Shown: piece by piece, positions 1-8,633 of the stretch | Numbering within the stretch: position 1 is the stretch's first letter | How the letters are laid out: every line of letters begins with the position of its first letter | Source: Pseudomonas sp. KUIN-1 | GTDB lineage: Bacteria; Pseudomonadota; Gammaproteobacteria; Pseudomonadales; Pseudomonadaceae | Length of the DNA stretch: 64,000 nucleotides | Direction: 5' to 3' | Assembly: GCF_009176725.1 (NCBI RefSeq) | Contig: NZ_AP020337.1 | Span: forward strand, 5,091,501 to 5,155,500 | Notes under the pieces: model-generated | What the model was told of the DNA's origin: nothing | Database searches by the model: none | Seen by the model: the letters and a program-made list of their open reading frames with translations, nothing else | Translations under genes and position numbers: made by a program

Positions 1-1
1 C

Positions 2-625
2 GGCGTACCGGTGCGCGAACCGACCGGGCGCGGTGAGTACCGCTATTACAACGGCATCACGGTCACAGGTCAGGGTGACGGCACCTACTACAAGCAGAAA
101 CTTGTGCCGTTCGGTGAGTACGTGCCGCTGCAGGACCTGCTGCGCGGGCTGATTTCCTTCTTCGATCTGCCAATGTCGGACTTCGCGCGCGGCCCGAACG
201 ATCAGGCGTTATTGCAGGCCAAGGGTTATCACATCGCGCCGTTCATCTGCTACGAAGTGGTCTATCCGGAGTTCGCCGCAAGCCTGTCGGCGCAAAGCGA
301 CCTGCTGCTGACGGTCAGCAACGACACCTGGTTCGGCACCTCGATAGGCCCTCTGCAACACTTGCAAATGGCCCAGATGCGCGCCCTTGAAGCGGGTCGC
401 TGGATGATCCGCGCCACCAACAACGGCGTGACCGCGCTGATCGACCCGTTCGGCCAAATCACCGAGCAGATTCCGCAGTTCGAACGCGGCGTGCTGTACG
501 GCGAAGTAGTGCCGATGCATGAACTCACGCCGTATCTGCACTGGCGCTCGTGGCCGCTGGCAATTGTCTGCCTGCTGCTGTTTGGCTGGGCATTGATGGC
601 GGCACGGATTTCCAAGACCGTCTGA
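2..625 (+). CDS. lnt: Apolipoprotein N-acyltransferase, C-terminal part (5' truncated by window)
   Basis: Lnt adds the third acyl chain to the N-terminal cysteine of lipoproteins in the inner membrane. The reading frame is open from the window edge, so the true start lies upstream. What is visible is the C-terminal half of the nitrilase-like domain. KLVPFGEYVPL carries the expected catalytic lysine region, and FICYEVVYPEF contains the nucleophile cysteine (codon at 248-250). A final membrane anchor (WPLAIVCLLLFGWALMAA) closes the protein, as is usual for the family. It precedes leuS-lptE-holA, an order known in Pseudomonas. The identification is firm; only the N-terminal part is missing. Confidence 0.95.
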   Translation, partial: GVPVREPTGRGEYRYYNGITVTGQGDGTYYKQKLVPFGEYVPLQDLLRGLISFFDLPMSDFARGPNDQALLQAKGYHIAPFICYEVVYPEFAASLSAQSDLLLTVSNDTWFGTSIGPLQHLQMAQMRALEAGRWMIRATNNGVTALIDPFGQITEQIPQFERGVLYGEVVPMHELTPYLHWRSWPLAIVCLLLFGWALMAARISKTV

Positions 626-631
626 CTGCAC

Positions 632-669
632 GAAGCCGGTTTCATCTGCCTGCAGGTGGAATCGGCTTC
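632..669. terminator. Possible bidirectional terminator between convergent genes
   Basis: The arms GAAGCCG (632-638) and CGGCTTC (663-669) are complementary and flank a loop that contains the palindrome CCTGCAGG. The hairpin lies between the convergent lnt and ydcF-like genes, where a shared terminator would be expected. There is no clear T-tract on either strand, so the call is tentative. Confidence 0.35.
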
Positions 670-694
670 AGATGGTCACTGCTTCAGATGATCG

Positions 695-1462
695 TTACCC
701 CTTCCGATAGATCCACGGATACACCAGCAAGCCTGCGGCTTCATTGAGCAGCATCCCGCTCTGCGTGAACACGCGACTTTCAGGCAGCCAGCCACCAAAA
801 GGCCGAGCGTTGTCGACCCCCAGAAAGCCGACCGGCGCACCCACCACCGTGAAACCCGCCTGCTCGAAGCACCAGCGTGCCCGCGGCATGTGCCAGGCCT
901 GAGTCACCAGCACCACGCGCTTGATACCTTGCGGCTGCAGAATCGCGGCGCTCATGGTTGCGTTTTCCCATGTGGTGCGGCTCAGCCCCTCCTGCCAGCG
1001 CACCGTCACGGCAAAATCGTCCTGCAGCGACTGCGCCATGATCGCCGCCTCGCTGGGCGGCTGGTCAAAATGCAGGCCGCCAGAGGTCAGTATTGGCAGT
1101 CCGGATTCTTTCGCCAATCGCGCCGCCAGACGCAGGCGCTCCAGCCCAAGACCAGTGGGCGTGTCTGTGCCCCAGGTCGGAGAGTTGCGCTCACGCCCAT
1201 TGCCCAGCACCACAATGGCATCCACCTGCTGCGCCAGCATCGCCCATCGCTGTTGCGGCAAGGGCGGGATCTGCTCCAGTCTACGAGCGGCGAACTCTAC
1301 GGCGACCGGCAGACTCATCAGCCACATTCCGCCAAGGCCGACCGCAAAGAACGCCGTCGCCAGACGTGGCCGGGAGCGACGCAACCACCAGCCGAGGATC
1401 AGCAGGACAAACAGAATGCCGGGCGGCAAAAGGAGGGTTTTGAACAGGTAACGCAAGGGCAT
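695..1462 (-). CDS. YdcF/SanA-like DUF218 membrane protein
   Basis: This 255-residue protein starts with two hydrophobic segments (about residues 8-25 and 37-52). A DUF218 domain follows, with the signature DAIVVLGNGRERNSP near residue 85 and later VVLVTQAWHMPRARW. E. coli relatives (YdcF, SanA, ElyC) affect envelope integrity and lipid-carrier metabolism, but the biochemical reaction is unsettled. The ATG at 1462 has a GGAG Shine-Dalgarno motif about 8 bases upstream. It is convergent with lnt. The family call is secure; the role in the envelope is inferred from the family. Confidence 0.85.
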   Translation of the reverse strand: MPLRYLFKTLLLPPGILFVLLILGWWLRRSRPRLATAFFAVGLGGMWLMSLPVAVEFAARRLEQIPPLPQQRWAMLAQQVDAIVVLGNGRERNSPTWGTDTPTGLGLERLRLAARLAKESGLPILTSGGLHFDQPPSEAAIMAQSLQDDFAVTVRWQEGLSRTTWENATMSAAILQPQGIKRVVLVTQAWHMPRARWCFEQAGFTVVGAPVGFLGVDNARPFGGWLPESRVFTQSGMLLNEAAGLLVYPWIYRKG

Positions 1463-1582
1463 CGGGACATCTCCATGAGTGCCCGCAGCCTAGAATGTTT
1501 GCAGGCACGCGACAATGCCTGGAGCAGGAAGCCGATGATAGCCAGGCCCTTGGCCTGCGCGCGCAGGCAGGCGTGCAATTGC

Positions 1583-1924
1583 CTAAGTGTTACGGCCCAG
1601 CCGTACTGACGCCTTGGCTCGTCGCCGATCCTTCAGCCACACGATCGTGGCTGACGCTCGGGGCAACCGGCCATGCTCCGCAGCAACCACACCGTTGCCC
1701 GTAAACGTGTCCACGACAGCTGCGCCTGCGTCCCCGCTACCTTTTTCGAGATAGGCCTCGATCAACTGGAACTCGGCGCGGCTCAACCCCTTGAGCTCAA
1801 GCTCGGCAGGCGACTCGTTTCGGAGCCGGACCGAGGTACTCGCCGTCTCGAGTGCAAGTCCGAGACGGTCGATCAGGCGCCCATACAGCCTGGATAGACT
1901 TACAACATGCTGCAACTCTGTCAT
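1583..1924 (-). CDS. Hypothetical protein, 113 residues
   Basis: I do not recognise this protein. The N-terminal half (about residues 1-62) looks like a small helical domain: VSLSRLYGRLIDRLGLALETA, then LKGLSRAEFQLIEAYLEKG. The second half is less structured and ends in a basic tail rich in Arg and Lys (WLKDRRRAKASVRLGR). No signal peptide or membrane segment is visible. It sits alone between ydcF and leuS, and the 314 bases on its upstream side hold no other gene. The frame has sensible protein composition, but expression is unproven. A small DNA- or RNA-binding protein is possible from the basic tail, without further support. Confidence 0.5.
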   Translation of the reverse strand: MTELQHVVSLSRLYGRLIDRLGLALETASTSVRLRNESPAELELKGLSRAEFQLIEAYLEKGSGDAGAAVVDTFTGNGVVAAEHGRLPRASATIVWLKDRRRAKASVRLGRNT

Positions 1925-2238
1925 CCGCTCACCTCATCGAAGATAAATCATCACCCTCGCGTTTGAGCTTAGCGCTGCTGCAAGAACCGGCATGGAACTA
2001 CGACCAACGGCCAGATAAGGTTGTCGGCCGGGCGTTGAGCCCACACGGGGACGCAATCAGGGTTTCCCTCGATAGACGGCCCTCATGTATGCTACTGCGC
2101 TTCCTGTAATTCCACTTCCGCGCTCTTGAGCCCGAACGCACCGCACAGACAGTTGCAATTGTCCGCCACGCGGTGCCGACCTGACTCGGCGAAGCAATGA
2201 AGAGGTCAAGGGTCACTAATCCTTAGTAAAAAGTAGCC
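1925..2238. other. Intergenic region upstream of leuS, no gene seen
   Basis: This stretch lies between the divergent 113-residue gene and leuS. I see no convincing coding frame: a 72-codon minus-strand frame at 1998-2216 has neither a ribosome site nor domain-like sequence. No tRNA or T-box-like structure was found. It must hold the leuS promoter, but no box stands out. The leuS ribosome site (AAAAGTAG) is weak. Confidence 0.5.
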
Positions 2239-4845
2239 ATGCACGAACTCTATCAGCCCCGTGAAATCGAAGCCGCCGCCCAAACGTTCTGGGATGAGCA
2301 AAAGTCTTTTGAAGTCAGTGAACAGCCAGGCAAGGACACCTTCTATTGCCTGTCGATGTTTCCTTACCCGAGCGGCAAGCTGCACATGGGTCATGTGCGC
2401 AACTACACCATTGGTGACGTGATCTCCCGCTACCAGCGCATGCTCGGCAAGAATGTTCTGCAGCCACTGGGCTGGGACGCTTTCGGCATGCCGGCTGAAA
2501 ACGCCGCCATCGACAACAACGTCGCGCCGGCCAAGTGGACCTACGAAAACATCGACTACATGAAGACCCAGCTCAAGAGCCTGGGTCTGGCGGTTGACTG
2601 GTCGCGCGAAGTCACCACCTGCAAGCCTGATTACTACCGCTGGGAACAATGGCTGTTCACTCGCCTGTTCGAAAAAGGCGTGATCTACCGCAAGAACGGC
2701 ACCGTGAACTGGGACCCGATCGACCAGACCGTACTGGCCAACGAGCAGGTCATCGACGGCCGCGGCTGGCGTTCCGGCGCGCTGATCGAAAAGCGCGAAA
2801 TCCCGATGTACTACTTCAAGATCACCGCGTACGCCGATGAGCTGCTGGAAAGCCTCGACGAACTGCCGGGCTGGCCTGAACAGGTCAAGACCATGCAGCG
2901 CAACTGGATCGGCCGTTCGCGCGGCATGGAAGTGCAGTTTCCGTACGACCAGGCGTCGATCGGCGAAGCCGGTGCCCTGAAAGTCTTCACCACCCGCCCT
3001 GACACCCTGATGGGGGCGACCTACGTCGCCGTGGCGGCTGAACACCCGCTGGCAACCCTGGCCGCTCAAGGCAACCCCGCCCTGCAGGCGTTCATCGATG
3101 AATGCAAGGGCGGCAGCGTTGCCGAAGCCGACGTTGCCACACAGGAAAAGAAAGGCCAGGCGACCTCGTTGTTCGTCGAGCATCCACTGACTGGCGAGAA
3201 ACTGCCGGTGTGGGTCGCCAACTACGTGCTGATGCACTACGGCGATGGCGCGGTCATGGCCGTACCGGCACACGACGAGCGTGATTTCGAGTTCGCCACC
3301 CAGTACGGTCTGCCGATCAAGCCCGTGGTACGCACCAGCGCCGGCGACCAAACGCCGGCCCCATGGCAACCGGCCTACGGTGAGCATGGCGAGCTGATCA
3401 ACTCCGGCGAGTTCACCGGCCTGACCTTCCAGGACGCGTTTGACGCCATTGAAGCCGCGCTGGTCAAGAAATCCCTGGGCCAGTCCCGTACCCAGTTCCG
3501 CCTGCGCGACTGGGGCATCAGCCGCCAGCGCTACTGGGGCTGCCCGATCCCTATCGTGCATTGCGACACCTGCGGCGACGTGCCGGTCCCGGAAGACCAG
3601 TTGCCGGTTGTCCTGCCTGAGGATGTCGTGCCCGACGGCGCTGGCTCGCCACTGGCGCGCATGCCCGAGTTCTACGAATGCAGCTGCCCGAAATGCGGCG
3701 CACCGGCCAAGCGTGAAACCGACACCATGGACACCTTCGTCGAGTCCTCGTGGTACTACGCGCGCTATGCGTCGCCGCATTACGAGGGCGGCCTGGTCGA
3801 GCCGAACGCTGCCAACCACTGGCTGCCGGTGGATCAGTACATCGGCGGTATCGAACACGCGATCCTGCACCTGCTCTACGCCCGCTTCTTCCACAAGCTG
3901 ATGCGCGACGAAGGCCTGGTAACCTCGAACGAACCGTTCAAGAACCTGCTCACCCAGGGCATGGTCAACGCCGAAACCTACTTCCGCATGGAAACCAGCG
4001 GCAAGAAAACCTGGATCAACCCGGCCGACGTGACCCTCGAAAGAGACGCCAAGGCCAAGGTGATCAGCGCCAGACTGACCAGCGACGGCTTGCCGGTGGA
4101 AATCGGCGGCACTGAAAAGATGTCGAAGTCGAAGAAAAACGGCATCGACCCACAGACCATGATCGACCAGTACGGTGCCGACACCTGCCGTCTGTTCATG
4201 ATGTTCGCCTCCCCGCCCGACATGAGCCTGGAATGGTCCGACTCGGGCGTCGAAGGTTCGCATCGTTTCCTGCGCCGCGTATGGCGTCTGGCTCAGGCGC
4301 ATGTAGCTCAAGGGCCATCGACCGGCCTGGACGTTGCGGCGTTGACCGATGAGCAGAAAGCCATCCGCCGCGCGATTCATCAGGCGATCAGACAGGCGAG
4401 CCAGGATATTGGCCAGAACCAGAAATTCAACACCGCTGTCGCGCAAGTGATGACGCTGATGAACGTGCTGGAAAAGGCCCCGCAGGACACACCGCAGGAT
4501 CGCGCCCTGATGCAGGAAGGCGTGGAAACCGTCGCCCTGCTGCTGGCTCCGATCACACCGCACATCAGCCACGAACTGTGGAAGCAACTGGGCCACAATG
4601 AGCCGGTGATCGACGCGGGCTGGCCTGCATTCGATGCAAGCGCGCTGGTACAGGACAGTCTGCAACTGGTGATTCAGGTCAACGGCAAACTGCGTGGTCA
4701 CATCGAGATGCCCGCCAGCGCCAGCCGCGAAGAGGTCGAAGCGGCCGCACGCGTCAACGAGAACGTATTGCGCTTCACTGATGGCCTGACCATTCGCAAG
4801 GTGATCGTCGTGCCTGGCAAGCTGGTCAACATCGTCGCAAGCTGA
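2239..4845 (+). CDS. leuS: Leucyl-tRNA synthetase
   Basis: LeuS charges tRNA-Leu with leucine and is a class I synthetase of the cytoplasm. The 868-residue length is typical for the bacterial enzyme. The HIGH motif appears as HMGH at residues 49-52 and the KMSKS motif at 627-631. The large insertion between them contains the CP1 editing domain (around TTRPDTLMGATYVAVAAEHPL, with the acidic HDERDF motif) that hydrolyses mischarged tRNA. A cysteine-bearing insert is present (CDTCGD, then CSCPKCG). The C-terminal anticodon-binding helices and the small tail domain (VNGKLRG) are complete. It is followed by lptE and holA, the usual Pseudomonas order. Confidence 0.98.
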   Translation: MHELYQPREIEAAAQTFWDEQKSFEVSEQPGKDTFYCLSMFPYPSGKLHMGHVRNYTIGDVISRYQRMLGKNVLQPLGWDAFGMPAENAAIDNNVAPAKWTYENIDYMKTQLKSLGLAVDWSREVTTCKPDYYRWEQWLFTRLFEKGVIYRKNGTVNWDPIDQTVLANEQVIDGRGWRSGALIEKREIPMYYFKITAYADELLESLDELPGWPEQVKTMQRNWIGRSRGMEVQFPYDQASIGEAGALKVFTTRPDTLMGATYVAVAAEHPLATLAAQGNPALQAFIDECKGGSVAEADVATQEKKGQATSLFVEHPLTGEKLPVWVANYVLMHYGDGAVMAVPAHDERDFEFATQYGLPIKPVVRTSAGDQTPAPWQPAYGEHGELINSGEFTGLTFQDAFDAIEAALVKKSLGQSRTQFRLRDWGISRQRYWGCPIPIVHCDTCGDVPVPEDQLPVVLPEDVVPDGAGSPLARMPEFYECSCPKCGAPAKRETDTMDTFVESSWYYARYASPHYEGGLVEPNAANHWLPVDQYIGGIEHAILHLLYARFFHKLMRDEGLVTSNEPFKNLLTQGMVNAETYFRMETSGKKTWINPADVTLERDAKAKVISARLTSDGLPVEIGGTEKMSKSKKNGIDPQTMIDQYGADTCRLFMMFASPPDMSLEWSDSGVEGSHRFLRRVWRLAQAHVAQGPSTGLDVAALTDEQKAIRRAIHQAIRQASQDIGQNQKFNTAVAQVMTLMNVLEKAPQDTPQDRALMQEGVETVALLLAPITPHISHELWKQLGHNEPVIDAGWPAFDASALVQDSLQLVIQVNGKLRGHIEMPASASREEVEAAARVNENVLRFTDGLTIRKVIVVPGKLVNIVAS

Positions 4846-4934
4846 TTGGATCGGGCGCCCGGCAAATGCAGGGCGCCGAACATATTTCCAGGGCACGCAC
4901 TGGCGGCCCAAACGGATTCAAGGGGAGCATCAAG

Positions 4935-5540
4935 ATGATCAAACGCAATTTGCTGGTGATGGGCCTGGCTGTTCTGTTGAGTGCCTGTGGCTTCCAGCTG
5001 CGTGGCACCGGTACCACCGAGCTTGCGATCAAGGAGCTGGATGTCAGCGCCCGCAACGCCTATGGCGAAACCGTGACGCAACTCACTCGCCTGCTGACCA
5101 GCTCCGGCGTCAAGGTCTATACCGGCGCGCCTTACAAGCTGATGCTGACCAACGAGGCCGAGACTCAGCGCACCATCAGCTACTCGGGCTCGGGTCGCTC
5201 GGCTGAATACCAGCTGACCACCACCCTGACCTATGAAGTGCATGGCGACAAGGATCGCTTCCTGCTTGGCGATAAAGTCACTGCAGACCGTTCCTACGTG
5301 CACGACGGCAACAATCTGACCGGTTCCGACCAGGAAGCCGCCCAGGTTCGTCAGGAAATGCGCAACGACCTGATCCAGAAAATGATGGCTCGCTTGCAGC
5401 AACTGACCCCTTCGCGTCTGGACGAGCTGCAGGCCAAGGCCGATGCGGTTGCCAAGGCCGAAGCCGACGCACTGGAGGCTGCCCAGCGAATCCGCGACGA
5501 GACGCCTCAGCAGTCGCCTGTCGAAGTTCCAGCCAGATAA
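4935..5540 (+). CDS. lptE: LPS-assembly lipoprotein LptE
   Basis: LptE is the outer-membrane lipoprotein that plugs the LptD barrel and helps insert lipopolysaccharide. The ATG at 4935 is preceded by AGGGGAG and begins a lipoprotein signal, MIKRNLLVMGLAVLLSACGF, with the lipobox LSAC. The mature protein begins CGFQLRGTG, typical of the family. From about residue 155 the C-terminal tail is predicted helical and rich in Ala, Glu and Lys. The frame remains open upstream to 4866, but the signal peptide fixes the start at 4935. It sits between leuS and holA, as in most gammaproteobacteria. Confidence 0.95.
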   Translation: MIKRNLLVMGLAVLLSACGFQLRGTGTTELAIKELDVSARNAYGETVTQLTRLLTSSGVKVYTGAPYKLMLTNEAETQRTISYSGSGRSAEYQLTTTLTYEVHGDKDRFLLGDKVTADRSYVHDGNNLTGSDQEAAQVRQEMRNDLIQKMMARLQQLTPSRLDELQAKADAVAKAEADALEAAQRIRDETPQQSPVEVPAR

Positions 5541-5581
5541 GTGTCTGGGGCCGGTTCTCCGGCCCCGACATGCTCTGACTC

Positions 5582-6619
5582 ATGAAACTCGCCCCCGCCC
5601 AACTCGGCAAGCACTTGCAAGGCACACTTGCGCCCGTCTATGTGATCAGCGGTGACGATCCGCTGCTCTGCCAGGAAGCAGCTGACGCCATTCGCGCAGC
5701 CGCACGCCAGCAAGGCTTCGATGAGCGGCAGGTATTCAGCGCCGACGCCAGCTTCGACTGGGGCACATTGCTCCAGGCGGGTGCCAGCATGTCGCTGTTT
5801 GCCGAACGCCGTCTCCTGGAGTTACGTCTGCCCTCCGGCAAGCCCGGCGACAAGGGTGCTGCGGCACTCATGGAATACTGCGCCAGACCTGCCGAAGACA
5901 CCCTGCTGCTGATCAGCCTGCCCAAGCTCGATGGCAGTGCGCAGAAAACCAAATGGGGCAAGGCCCTGGTCGAGGGCGCGCAAACCCAGTTCGTGCAAAT
6001 CTGGCCGGTGGACATCGGCCAGCTGCCGCAATGGATTCGCCAGCGCCTGTCGCAGGCAGGTCTGGCAGCCACTCAGGACGCTGTCGAACTGATCGCTGCC
6101 CGGGTCGAAGGCAACCTGTTGGCCGCCGCGCAGGAAATCGAAAAGCTCAAATTGATGGCCGAAGAAGGCCAGATCACCGTCGAGACCGTGCAGGCGGCCG
6201 TAGCCGACAGTGCGCGCTTCGACGTATTTGGCCTGACCGATGCAGTGCTCAATGGCGAAGCTGCCCACGCGCTGCGCATGCTCGAAGGACTGCGTGGCGA
6301 AGGGGTCGAAACGCCGGTGATTCTCTGGGCATTGACCCGCGAACTGCGCGCCCTGGCCAACATGTCGCAACAGTTCAGCCAGGGCGTACCGCTGGACAAG
6401 GTGTTCAGCTCGGCACGCCCGCCGATCTGGGACAAGCGCAAGCCACTGATGAGCAAAGCCCTGCAACGTCACTCGGCCAAACGCTGGAGCCAGCTGCTCA
6501 TGGATGCGCAACGCGTCGATGCGCAGATCAAAGGCCAGGCAGCAGGCTCGCCCTGGAGCAGCCTGAGCCGGCTGGCACTGCTGATGGCGGGGCAACGATT
6601 GGCATTGCCTGCGGAGTAG
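5582..6619 (+). CDS. holA: DNA polymerase III subunit delta
   Basis: HolA is the delta subunit of the clamp loader and opens the beta clamp during replication. The 345-residue length matches the family. The N-terminal domain begins MKLAPAQLGKHLQGTLAPVYVISGDDPLL, where delta subunits have an AAA+-like fold without a functional P-loop. It is followed by the conserved AAGASMSLFAERRLLELRL segment, thought to contact the clamp. It starts 41 bases after lptE and is probably cotranscribed with it. The C-terminal collar domain is complete. Confidence 0.95.
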   Translation: MKLAPAQLGKHLQGTLAPVYVISGDDPLLCQEAADAIRAAARQQGFDERQVFSADASFDWGTLLQAGASMSLFAERRLLELRLPSGKPGDKGAAALMEYCARPAEDTLLLISLPKLDGSAQKTKWGKALVEGAQTQFVQIWPVDIGQLPQWIRQRLSQAGLAATQDAVELIAARVEGNLLAAAQEIEKLKLMAEEGQITVETVQAAVADSARFDVFGLTDAVLNGEAAHALRMLEGLRGEGVETPVILWALTRELRALANMSQQFSQGVPLDKVFSSARPPIWDKRKPLMSKALQRHSAKRWSQLLMDAQRVDAQIKGQAAGSPWSSLSRLALLMAGQRLALPAE

Positions 6620-6624
6620 GCCTC

Positions 6625-6837
6625 ATGTGCGACATACCTACTGGCCTGTTTGAGGTCGTTGCTCGTGCCATTTTCTATCCGGTCGGATGGCCTGTCGTAA
6701 AACTCCTGACGCTTGGCAAATACCCTGTAAAAGGCTCTTGGTTTGCGGAAACCCCAGCCGCAAATTGGGCGACAGGCATGGGAGTTGCCACCCTTGCAAT
6801 CATCATGATGGCGCTACTGCATCAGTTTGATTTTTGA
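6625..6837 (+). CDS. Small inner-membrane protein, 70 residues, unknown function
   Basis: The start codon lies 5 bases after the holA stop, suggesting translational coupling. The 70-residue product has a hydrophobic N-terminal half (about residues 9-30) that probably dips into the membrane. A short polar loop follows, then a clear membrane segment, GVATLAIIMMALLHQF, at the C-terminus. I recall a small conserved hypothetical gene at this place in other pseudomonads, but no function is known to me. The stop codon is followed at once by a REP element. Confidence 0.7.
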   Translation: MCDIPTGLFEVVARAIFYPVGWPVVKLLTLGKYPVKGSWFAETPAANWATGMGVATLAIIMMALLHQFDF

Positions 6838-6842
6838 TCAAA

Positions 6843-6867
6843 TTCGCGAGCAAGCTCGCTCCTACAG
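6843..6867. repeat. REP-type palindrome
   Basis: A copy of the Pseudomonas REP sequence lies just after the 70-residue gene. Its core TTCGCGAGCAAGCTCGC is palindromic and is followed by TCCTACAG. Related copies lie at 44520-44788. Its position directly after a stop codon is typical of REP elements. Confidence 0.85.
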
Positions 6868-6984
6868 GTCTTCATTCACTCGGCCAATTACGTACTCAGC
6901 GCCATAGCACACGACTATTGGACACACGCGCGGCTCTGCCCGATGATTCGCAACGTTTTACAACACCCATCAGGAGCACCTGCC

Positions 6985-7140
6985 ATGAGCAAGCCAAAGC
7001 GGCCGAACAAGGCCAAATCCATCATCGCCCAGCCCTTGTTCCGCAGTCGTCAGGAACAACCGGCCAAAGGCAAAGGCAGCTACCGCCGCGAAGCCTTCCA
7101 GTCTAAAAGCTGGGAGGCTTCCTGCTTTATGGCAGCCTGA
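6985..7140 (+). CDS. arfA: Alternative ribosome-rescue factor ArfA
   Basis: ArfA rescues ribosomes stalled on mRNAs lacking a stop codon by recruiting RF2, as a backup to trans-translation. The 51-residue product is basic. It contains the family blocks PLFRSRQEQPAKGKGSYRRE and then KSWEAS, matching the PLFR...KGKGSY...WEAS pattern of E. coli ArfA. The ATG at 6985 follows CAGGAG at a suitable distance. A hairpin sits inside the last codons (7106-7128), consistent with the known control of arfA by truncation of its own message. The gene is easily missed because of its size. It lies between the holA region and a transglycosylase gene. Confidence 0.85.
   Translation: MSKPKRPNKAKSIIAQPLFRSRQEQPAKGKGSYRREAFQSKSWEASCFMAA
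7106..7128 (+). promoter_or_regulatory. Hairpin inside the 3' end of arfA
   Basis: The arms AAAGC...GCTTT, with inner pairs GGGA and TTCC around a three-base loop (one T-T mismatch), lie within the final codons of arfA, upstream of its stop codon at 7138-7140. In E. coli a hairpin in the same place is cut or causes termination, so that a stop-less arfA message is produced whose protein is normally degraded by the tmRNA system. The structure here is read by eye and the function is by analogy. Confidence 0.6.
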
Positions 7141-7223
7141 TATCGAGCAACATTTCCGGGGCGCTTTCAACCGCTTAGCCGTGTTATGGTCTGCACCTAA
7201 CGGTAATACCCTTGGACTCAAGC

Positions 7224-8561
7224 ATGCCTTCTCGTTTTACCCATCGCCCGCAGCTGCGCCAACTCATCGCTGCCTCCAGTCTTGTTGCCCTGGTAGCCTG
7301 CGCAGAAAAACCCACTGCAGCCGATGCCACGCCTCTTCAATCCAGCAAGGTGCAGACAAACGCTCCTGCCGTAGCGCCTACGCCAGCACTGGTCGTTGAT
7401 GACAACCTCACGATTCAGCCCGCCGTCAGCTTCAGCGAATGGCAGGCCGGCTTTCGTGCCCAGGCGTTGAAGGCAGGCATTCGCGCGGACGTATTCGATC
7501 TGGCATTTGCCGGTGTCACCCCCGACATGAGCGTAGTCAAGGCCGACCGCAGTCAGCCTGAATTCAGCCGCCCGGTCTGGGAATACCTTGACGGTGCCAT
7601 CTCTGCCGCACGCGTACGCAAGGGTCAGGCGCTGCTGTCGCAGTATGCCGACGACCTGCAGAAGATCGAGCAGCAGTACGGCGTCGATCGTCAGACGCTG
7701 GTCGCGGTGTGGGGTATGGAAAGTAATTTCGGGTCGTTACAGGGTACGCAATCCGTCATTCGCTCACTCGCGACACTGGCCTATGAAGGTCGCCGTCCCG
7801 GCTTTGCACAAAGCCAGTTGCTCGCCGCGCTGGAAATCATCCAGCATGGCGACATAACCCCGGACAAAATGCTGGGGTCGTGGGCCGGTGCGATGGGCCA
7901 GACGCAGTTCATCCCGACCACCTATAACACCCATGCCGTGGATTTTGACGGCGATGGCCGCCGTGATATCTGGAACACCCCGGCCGATGCCCTGGCATCC
8001 ACTGCGCACTACCTGCAAAGTTCCGGCTGGCAGCGTGGTCAGCCCTGGGGCTTTGAAGTGGTGCTCGGCTCGGGGTTCGATTACTCGCTGGCCGACTCGA
8101 CGACCCGCAAGAGTCTTGCTGAATGGCAGCAACTGGGTCTGAAACAGCCCGACGGCTCAGCCATTCCGGTCGCCGCCAGCCAGCAGCAAGCCGCCTTGCT
8201 GTTGCCAGCCGGTTATCGCGGGCCGGCCTTTCTGGTGCTGGACAACTTCCGCGCCATCCTCAAGTACAACAACTCGACCTCCTACGCACTGGCGATCAGC
8301 CTGCTCTCCGATCGCTTCAAGGGCGCGGGCTATGTCGTGGGCAGCTGGCCACGCGGAGACCTGCCGCTGAGCCGCTCAGAGCGCATTGAGCTGCAAACCC
8401 TGCTCTCGGCACGCCAGTACGACGCAGGCGCGCCAGACGGCATTATCGGCGCCAATACACGCAAGGCCATCCGCAGTGCGCAGCAATCGCTCGGCTGGCC
8501 AGCCGATGGTTACCCGACGCATGAATTGCTGGAGAACCTGCGCAAGCCTGTCGGGCAGTAA
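7224..8561 (+). CDS. Lytic murein transglycosylase, MltB family (SltB3-like) with peptidoglycan-binding domain
   Basis: This 445-residue lipoprotein cleaves the glycan chains of peptidoglycan. The ATG at 7224 starts a signal peptide ending in the lipobox LVAC at about residue 26. The catalytic domain carries the glutamate of AVWGMESNFGS at residue 166, and GAMGQTQFIPTTY, typical of glycoside hydrolase family 103. The last 60 residues (LQTLLSARQYDAGAPDGIIGANTRKAI) form a PG_binding_1 module, which the other MltB-type gene in this window lacks. Its place between holA and lipA corresponds, from memory, to sltB3 of P. aeruginosa. Confidence 0.9.
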   Translation: MPSRFTHRPQLRQLIAASSLVALVACAEKPTAADATPLQSSKVQTNAPAVAPTPALVVDDNLTIQPAVSFSEWQAGFRAQALKAGIRADVFDLAFAGVTPDMSVVKADRSQPEFSRPVWEYLDGAISAARVRKGQALLSQYADDLQKIEQQYGVDRQTLVAVWGMESNFGSLQGTQSVIRSLATLAYEGRRPGFAQSQLLAALEIIQHGDITPDKMLGSWAGAMGQTQFIPTTYNTHAVDFDGDGRRDIWNTPADALASTAHYLQSSGWQRGQPWGFEVVLGSGFDYSLADSTTRKSLAEWQQLGLKQPDGSAIPVAASQQQAALLLPAGYRGPAFLVLDNFRAILKYNNSTSYALAISLLSDRFKGAGYVVGSWPRGDLPLSRSERIELQTLLSARQYDAGAPDGIIGANTRKAIRSAQQSLGWPADGYPTHELLENLRKPVGQ

Positions 8562-8568
8562 TCGGGAG

Positions 8569-8618
8569 GACGCAGAGCGTCCAGAACGGCATGCCAACGC
8601 GGAGCATTGGCACGATAG
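8569..8618 (+). repeat. Two-hairpin intergenic repeat, copy 1
   Basis: This element has a short stem GACGC-AGA-GCGTC (8569-8581), a spacer, and a second stem TGCCAA...TTGGCA. It ends in CACGATAG. It lies downstream of the transglycosylase gene. Copies 2 and 3 follow within 150 bases, and others lie near 35.6, 39.4 and 47.6 kb. Confidence 0.8.
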
Positions 8619-8633
8619 CGTTCTTACGGACGC

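Noticed and set aside
1998..2216. A 72-codon minus-strand frame before leuS
   Set aside because: There is no ribosome site and the product is arginine- and serine-rich like a random frame.
4855..4885. Terminator after leuS from the GGGCGCC...GGCGCC inverted repeat
   Set aside because: No T-tract follows and lptE starts shortly after, so transcription probably continues.
2206..4911. A 901-codon open frame on the minus strand
   Set aside because: It is antisense to leuS, in a GC-rich genome where such frames are common. Its translation has no domain-like sequence and leuS is complete with all motifs.
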